Made by a program: the position numbers and the translations under genes
Shown here: one piece after another, positions 60,497 through 64,000 of the stretch
Numbering within the stretch: the stretch's first letter is position 1
How the letters are laid out: every line of letters starts with the position of its first letter
Assembly: GCA_016842005.1 (NCBI GenBank)
Contig: JAENYD010000003.1
Span: 116,824 to 180,823, forward strand
Direction of reading: 5' to 3'
From: Clostridium thermobutyricum
Lineage (GTDB): Bacteria > Bacillota > Clostridia > Ch29
DNA: 64,000 nt
The notes under the pieces: generated by a model
What the model saw: only the letters and a program-made list of their open reading frames with translations
Told to the model about the DNA's origin: nothing
The model's database searches: none

Positions 60497-60509
60497 CGGT
60501 TGCCTGTTT
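60484..60509 (+). terminator. Hairpin spanning the aroF stop codon
   Basis: CAGGCAACC (60484-60492) and GGTTGCCTG (60497-60505) form a 9-bp stem; the TGA stop is in the loop and TTTT follows. Confidence 0.75.
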
Positions 60510-60570
60510 TGATTCAGGTCTGTATAGTTATGCCCATGATGGGAAAATTATTCTGGGGGGGAGTATTGTT

Positions 60571-60861
60571 ATGAAGGAAGGGAATCACATCCTGAATGAA
60601 ATCAGGGATAAGGTGGACCGGATGGCTCTTGACCTGGAAAGGGCCAAAATAGCCGAATACATAGAGTTTATGCAGGATACAAGACGGCTTCTGCTGGTAA
60701 ACTTCATTGTAGGACTGGTACGGGGGCTGGGCATTGCCGTGGGATTTACCATACTGGGTGCCATAGTGGTATATTTTCTCCGGAGGCTGGTTATGCTTAA
60801 TCTGCCCCTGATAGGGGATTTTATAGCGGAAATTGTAAAAATAGTATCTCAAAGCCTATAA
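60571..60861 (+). CDS. DUF5665 family small membrane protein
   Basis: A 96-residue protein: a helical charged N-terminus (ILNEIRDKVDRMALDLERAK), a short EYIEFMQDTRRLLLVNFIVG, then a glycine-containing membrane helix (about 48-72) and an amphipathic LPLIGDFIAEIVKIV. The pattern matches DUF5665 proteins of spore formers. ATG at 60571 follows GGGGGGGAG; a longer frame upstream has no ribosome site. Function unknown. Confidence 0.75.
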   Translation: MKEGNHILNEIRDKVDRMALDLERAKIAEYIEFMQDTRRLLLVNFIVGLVRGLGIAVGFTILGAIVVYFLRRLVMLNLPLIGDFIAEIVKIVSQSL

Positions 60862-60933
60862 GATGAAAACTTGCTTTGGTGGGGCTTCGGAGCCTTCAAT
60901 CATCGAACAAATCGAAGAATGAGGAGGATGCTG

Positions 60934-61584
60934 ATGCAAAAGGAAACAATGGACAGGCTGCGCAAAAGGCTTGAGCAGGAGAAGGAGGAGATACTCACTA
61001 CCTTAAAATTGCTTGAAGAAAACGAGTATAATGATGCCCTCGGGGAAGATACCGGAGAAATATCCTTCTATGACAACCATCCGGCCGATACCGGGTCAGA
61101 AACCTTTGAAATGGAAAAAGCCTTTGCCCTTAAGGGTCAGCAGCTGCACAGGCTCCAGGAGAAAGAGCAGGCCCTGGAAAGAATAAGAAAAGGCGAATAC
61201 GGGAGATGTACTCTCTGCGGAAAAGATATAAAAATTGAAAGGCTGGAGGCCTATCCTGAGGCTGATACCTGCCTGGAGTGCTCGCAAAATACAAGGCTTC
61301 CCCGGGAAAGGCTTAAAGAAGGAAGGCCTGTGGAAGAAGAGGTCCTCAACTATCCCTATAACAGGGAATACAGCAGCGAAGACAACGGCATAAGAACCGA
61401 CGGGGAGGATATATGGCAGGCTGTAGCCCGTTTCAACAGGAGGGATGACCCCAGCAATCAGACGGCAGACCAGCAGGGGGTATGGGATGAGGAACTGCCG
61501 GGGTATGTGGAGGATGTGGAAAAAATCAGCAATAAGTACTACAAGGGGCAACTGCCGGATGAGGAAAGGGATGATGTAGATTGA
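60934..61584 (+). CDS. yteA: TraR/DksA zinc-finger protein, YteA family
   Basis: The 216-residue protein has an N-terminal coiled coil (TMDRLRKRLEQEKEEILTTL), the motif EISFYDNHPADTGSETFEMEKAF, and a TraR/DksA zinc finger with CTLCGKDI and CLECSQ (about 110-135). The long C-terminal extension is acidic. YteA-type proteins occur in sporulating Bacillota; RNA polymerase binding is possible by analogy to DksA. ATG at 60934 is 6 nt from GAGGAGG; the ATG at 60928 touches the site. Confidence 0.85.
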   Translation: MQKETMDRLRKRLEQEKEEILTTLKLLEENEYNDALGEDTGEISFYDNHPADTGSETFEMEKAFALKGQQLHRLQEKEQALERIRKGEYGRCTLCGKDIKIERLEAYPEADTCLECSQNTRLPRERLKEGRPVEEEVLNYPYNREYSSEDNGIRTDGEDIWQAVARFNRRDDPSNQTADQQGVWDEELPGYVEDVEKISNKYYKGQLPDEERDDVD

Positions 61585-61711
61585 AAGTTTCATGCCCGGA
61601 AGTTTTATGATAAAATTCATATTGATAACCTGCGGTTTTGTTCTGCCCACTGGCGGCGGAACACTGCATTTTGATCACCGGGCATTACTCAAAAGGTATA
61701 GGGGGTATTTT

Positions 61712-62158
61712 ATGATATGGATAGTGGCAGCAGCGGTGTTAATTCTGGACCGGGTTACCAAGTATATTGCCAAAGTATATCTGGAACCTGCGGGTTCCAT
61801 ACCGGTCATCAGAAATGTTTTTCATTTGACATACGTGGAGAACAGGGGAGTGGCTTTCGGTATGCTGCAGAATAAAACCTGGATTTTTGTACCCGTTACT
61901 GTAGTGATTGTAATGGGGATAATTTATATATTGCAAAAAATGAAGGGCTGCAGTGTATTTCTGAAAGTATCCCTGATGTTTATTCTCAGCGGTGCCCTGG
62001 GAAATCTTATTGATAGGATTTACCAGGGGTATGTGGTGGATTTTCTGGACTTCAGGGTATGGCCGGTGTTTAATGTGGCCGACAGTTTTATTGTGATGGG
62101 AGCCATATTGCTGGGTTATCTGGTGATTATAAAAGGTGAAGAATTGAAATATGGATAG
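61712..62158 (+). CDS. lspA: Lipoprotein signal peptidase
   Basis: LspA cleaves diacylglyceryl-modified signal peptides; it is the step after Lgt. The 148-residue protein has four membrane helices and the conserved blocks DRVTKYIA, NRGVAFGML, SGALGNLIDRI and VVDFLDFRVWPVFNVADSFI, with the catalytic Asp pair in the last two. ATG at 61712 is 6 nt from AGGGGGT. The reading frame upstream is open but lacks a ribosome site. It overlaps the rluD-type gene by 8 nt, as in many Bacillota. Confidence 0.95.
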   Translation: MIWIVAAAVLILDRVTKYIAKVYLEPAGSIPVIRNVFHLTYVENRGVAFGMLQNKTWIFVPVTVVIVMGIIYILQKMKGCSVFLKVSLMFILSGALGNLIDRIYQGYVVDFLDFRVWPVFNVADSFIVMGAILLGYLVIIKGEELKYG

Positions 62159-63065
62159 ACAGATTTTCAAGGTGGAGAGAGAGGATGAAGGGGAAAGGCT
62201 GGATAGTTTCCTGGCCCGGAAGATTGACAGGTATTCCCGGTCATATTTGCAGAAGCTGATTGATGACAATAGGGCGGAAGTCAACAATAGACCGGTTAAA
62301 AAGAACTACCGCCTCGGAGAAGGGGACATCGTTACGATTGATGTGCCCGAACCAAGGGAAATAGACCTGAAACCCCAGTCCATTCAGCTGGATATCGTCT
62401 ATGAAGACAGTCACCTTCTGGTGGTTAATAAGCCGGCCGGTATGGTGGTGCATCCGGCTGCAGGCAATTACGAGGGAACCCTGGTCAATGCGCTTTTGGC
62501 CCATTGTGACCGGCTGTCGCAGATAAACGGAGAGTACAGGCCCGGGATTGTGCACAGGATAGACAAGGATACTTCCGGGCTTTTGGTAGTTGCAAAGAAT
62601 GAGAAGACCCACAGGGGACTGGCCGGACAACTGAAGGAACACAGTATAAAACGGATATACATAGCCCTTGTGAGGGGAATTGTAGAGGAAGACAGGGGTA
62701 CTGTGGATGCTCCCATAGGGCGCCATCCGGTCCACAGAAAAAAGATGTGGGTTGTTCCGGGCAGTTCAAAGAATGCGGTAACTCATTTCAAGGTGTTGAA
62801 AAGGTATCCCGGATATACCCTTATAGAGGCCCGGCTGGAGACAGGGAGAACCCATCAGATAAGGGTACATATGGCCTATATAGGTCATCCCCTGGCAGGT
62901 GACCCGGTATACGGCAAAACCGACAGGACACTGGAGGTGGAAGGCCAGCTCTTGCATGCCGCTGTTCTGGGATTTATTCATCCAGTAACCGGAGAATATA
63001 TGGAATTTCAGGCACCGTTGCCCGTGGTTTTTGCGTCGATTTTGAAGAAACTATCTTTAATGTGA
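62151..63065 (+). CDS. rluD: RluD-type 23S rRNA pseudouridine synthase (YlyB)
   Basis: The 304-residue protein has an N-terminal S4 RNA-binding domain (ERLDSFLARKIDRYSRSYLQKLID) and a pseudouridine synthase domain with the catalytic Asp in HRIDKDTSGLLVVAKN (about 130-145). ARLETGRTHQIRVHMAYIGHPLAGDPVYG is the second family block (motif outline: LETGRTHQIR, GHPLAGD). In Bacillus it is ylyB, followed by pyrR; here pyrR is missing and gene remnants follow. Substrate site is not predictable. Confidence 0.93.
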   Translation: MDRQIFKVEREDEGERLDSFLARKIDRYSRSYLQKLIDDNRAEVNNRPVKKNYRLGEGDIVTIDVPEPREIDLKPQSIQLDIVYEDSHLLVVNKPAGMVVHPAAGNYEGTLVNALLAHCDRLSQINGEYRPGIVHRIDKDTSGLLVVAKNEKTHRGLAGQLKEHSIKRIYIALVRGIVEEDRGTVDAPIGRHPVHRKKMWVVPGSSKNAVTHFKVLKRYPGYTLIEARLETGRTHQIRVHMAYIGHPLAGDPVYGKTDRTLEVEGQLLHAAVLGFIHPVTGEYMEFQAPLPVVFASILKKLSLM

Positions 63066-63083
63066 AGGGAGAGAAGACCGGTT

Positions 63084-63376
63084 ATGACCGATTTACTGTA
63101 CCAGCGGGACAGTTATTTGAAAGAATTTGAAGGGTATCCATAAAAATACTGCCACGGGAAGAAGCCTTTCTGATACCCGATTTAATCCGTACAAAAATAA
63201 ATCTTCTCCCCGAAGGAATAACCCATGTGCGTACCGTGGAAATAGAAGGCCTTGACCTGCAGGCTGACGGAGGCACCCACGTGACAAACACAAGAGAAGT
63301 GGGTACCATGAGGATCGCTGATTACAAAAGCAAGGGAAAGATAAACAAGAGGATATATGTAGAACTTGATGAATAA
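63084..63376 (+). pseudogene. alaX: Remnant of alanyl-tRNA editing protein AlaX
   Basis: A short frame (63084-63143) begins TDLLYQRDSYLKEFEG, the usual N-terminus of AlaX proteins, then stops. A second frame shifted by one base (63149-63376) reads LPREEAFLIPDLIRTKINLLP, then VEIEGLDLQADGGTHVTNT and KSKGKINKRIYVELDE, the C-terminal part with the GGTH motif. The middle, which should carry the HxxxH zinc site, is gone. The gene therefore cannot make a working deacylase. It follows the rluD-type gene and lies beside transposase fragments. Confidence 0.82.
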
Positions 63377-63395
63377 TTATGAAAATCATGTATTA

Positions 63396-63611
63396 TTATT
63401 TACCCGAATTTGGCGTAAAAATTTTCCAGTCAAGTAGTTGCAAAGGCCTCAGGTTTCTGCTCCTTTTGGCTTGCTTTAATTCGGCATTCAATTCTTTAAA
63501 GTAGTTTGTTGCCTGTTTGAAACGCTCTTGCCTGTTTTGTTGATGGTCTTCATAGAGCTGGCGGTCAAAGGTCAGGATGTACCGTCTGTTTCCTTTGGAA
63601 TGTTCCTGGTA
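63396..63611 (-). pseudogene. C-terminal fragment of an unidentified transposase-like gene
   Basis: On the minus strand a stop-free frame of about 70 codons reads EHSKGNRRYILTFDRQLYED, then NRQERFKQATNYFKELNAEL and KQAKRSRN, ending in a TAA at 63398-63396. The basic, helical composition and the RYILTF segment recall DDE transposases of the IS4/IS1634 kind, but I cannot assign the family. It has no start and is truncated at its upstream side, where the IS630 piece begins on the other strand. Confidence 0.4.
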
Positions 63612-64000
63612 AAAAAGCTTCTGTGTAAAGATCCTGAGTTTAAAGAAAAAGTAAACGAAATTGTATCATTATACATTAATCCACCTGAGGGTTCTGCTGT
63701 AATATGTATTGATGAAAAGACAGCTATGCAGGCGACAGAAAGAAAAAACGAAACTGTGATGCCCAAGTGCGGGAAAGCCGGAAAATATGAACATGAATAT
63801 ATTCGACATTTAACAAAAAGCATGGAGGAAAATTTAAGTTTCACTATACACCTAAGCATGCTTCGTGGGTAAATCAAATAGAAATATTCTTTTCAATACT
63901 GCATAGAAGGTGTTTGAAACTATCGAGCTTTAAGTCGGAAGAAGAACTTAGGTATCTTAGTTCTAAAATCTTTCGCAAAATGGAAAGAAAAATTAACATG
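63609..64000 (+). pseudogene. Degenerate IS630-family transposase, runs off the window
   Basis: From about 63609 the frame reads DPEFKEKVNEIVSLYINPPE, then VICIDEKTAMQATERKN and YEHEYIRHL. This is the IS630/Tc1-like core, with the first catalytic Asp in CIDEK. The frame ends at 63872. In another frame from 63830, HYTPKHASWVNQIEIFFSIL and FKSEEELRYLSSKIF form the C-terminal block with the catalytic Glu in NQIE. The middle (about 100 residues, including the second Asp) is deleted, so the element is dead. The last codons run past 64000. Confidence 0.82.

Overview
The window looks like a chromosomal segment from an endospore-forming member of the Clostridia (Bacillota). The evidence is the Gram-positive division and cell-wall cluster, spoIIGA-sigE-sigG, spoIVA, a SpoIIP-type protein, strong purine-rich Shine-Dalgarno sites, a T-box leader on ileS, a MurE carrying the meso-diaminopimelate DNPR signature, and a sigma-54 activator. 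I cannot name a genus from sequence alone. Almost every gene is on the plus strand, and genes often overlap or sit a few bases apart.

Layout. 1-2634: end of ymfF, then ymfH and lgt. 2641-2897: a structured, non-coding candidate RNA. 2946-21055: the division/cell-wall cluster, with an MraZ operator, mraZ, rsmH, ftsL, a SpoVD-type PBP, murE, murF, mraY, murD, ftsW/spoVE, murG, murA, ftsQ, two DUF881 genes, sbp, ftsA and ftsZ. murC and murB are not in the cluster. 21210-25552: sporulation sigma factors (spoIIGA, sigE, sigG), a YlmC/YmxH protein, nrdR and pgeF. 25576-32367: the phosphate module (two-component pair, pstSCAB, phoU), with two PHO boxes phased at 11 bp. 32448-35328: four genes for DUF1614, a SpoIIP paralogue, a YIEGIA protein and its small partner; this is a poorly described sporulation-linked membrane system. 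35439-41331: DUF512 radical-SAM protein, der, plsY, gpsA, spoIVA. 41430-43100: tRNA-Pro(GGG), small tail-anchored proteins, a long palindromic element and a small minus-strand gene.

43106-53158 is the most distinctive block. A sigma-54 enhancer-binding protein is followed by a repeated upstream site, a -24/-12 promoter and a leader of about 375 nt with mutually exclusive hairpins. Ten genes for an Mrp/Mbh-type cation/proton antiporter come next. MrpA is represented by separate small DUF4040 and MbhE-like genes, and there are three large antiporter-like subunits.

53437-63065: an HlyD-like protein, yggS, sepF, yggT, divIVA, T-box/ileS, a DAHP synthase, a DUF5665 protein, a DksA/TraR protein, lspA and an rluD-type synthase. 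The window ends (63084-64000) in debris: a gutted alaX gene and pieces of two different transposases in opposite orientations.

Overall, the window couples envelope synthesis (Lgt/LspA lipoprotein processing, peptidoglycan precursors, divisome, phospholipid acyltransferase and GpsA) to sporulation engulfment and coat assembly, with phosphate and ion homeostasis modules inserted between.
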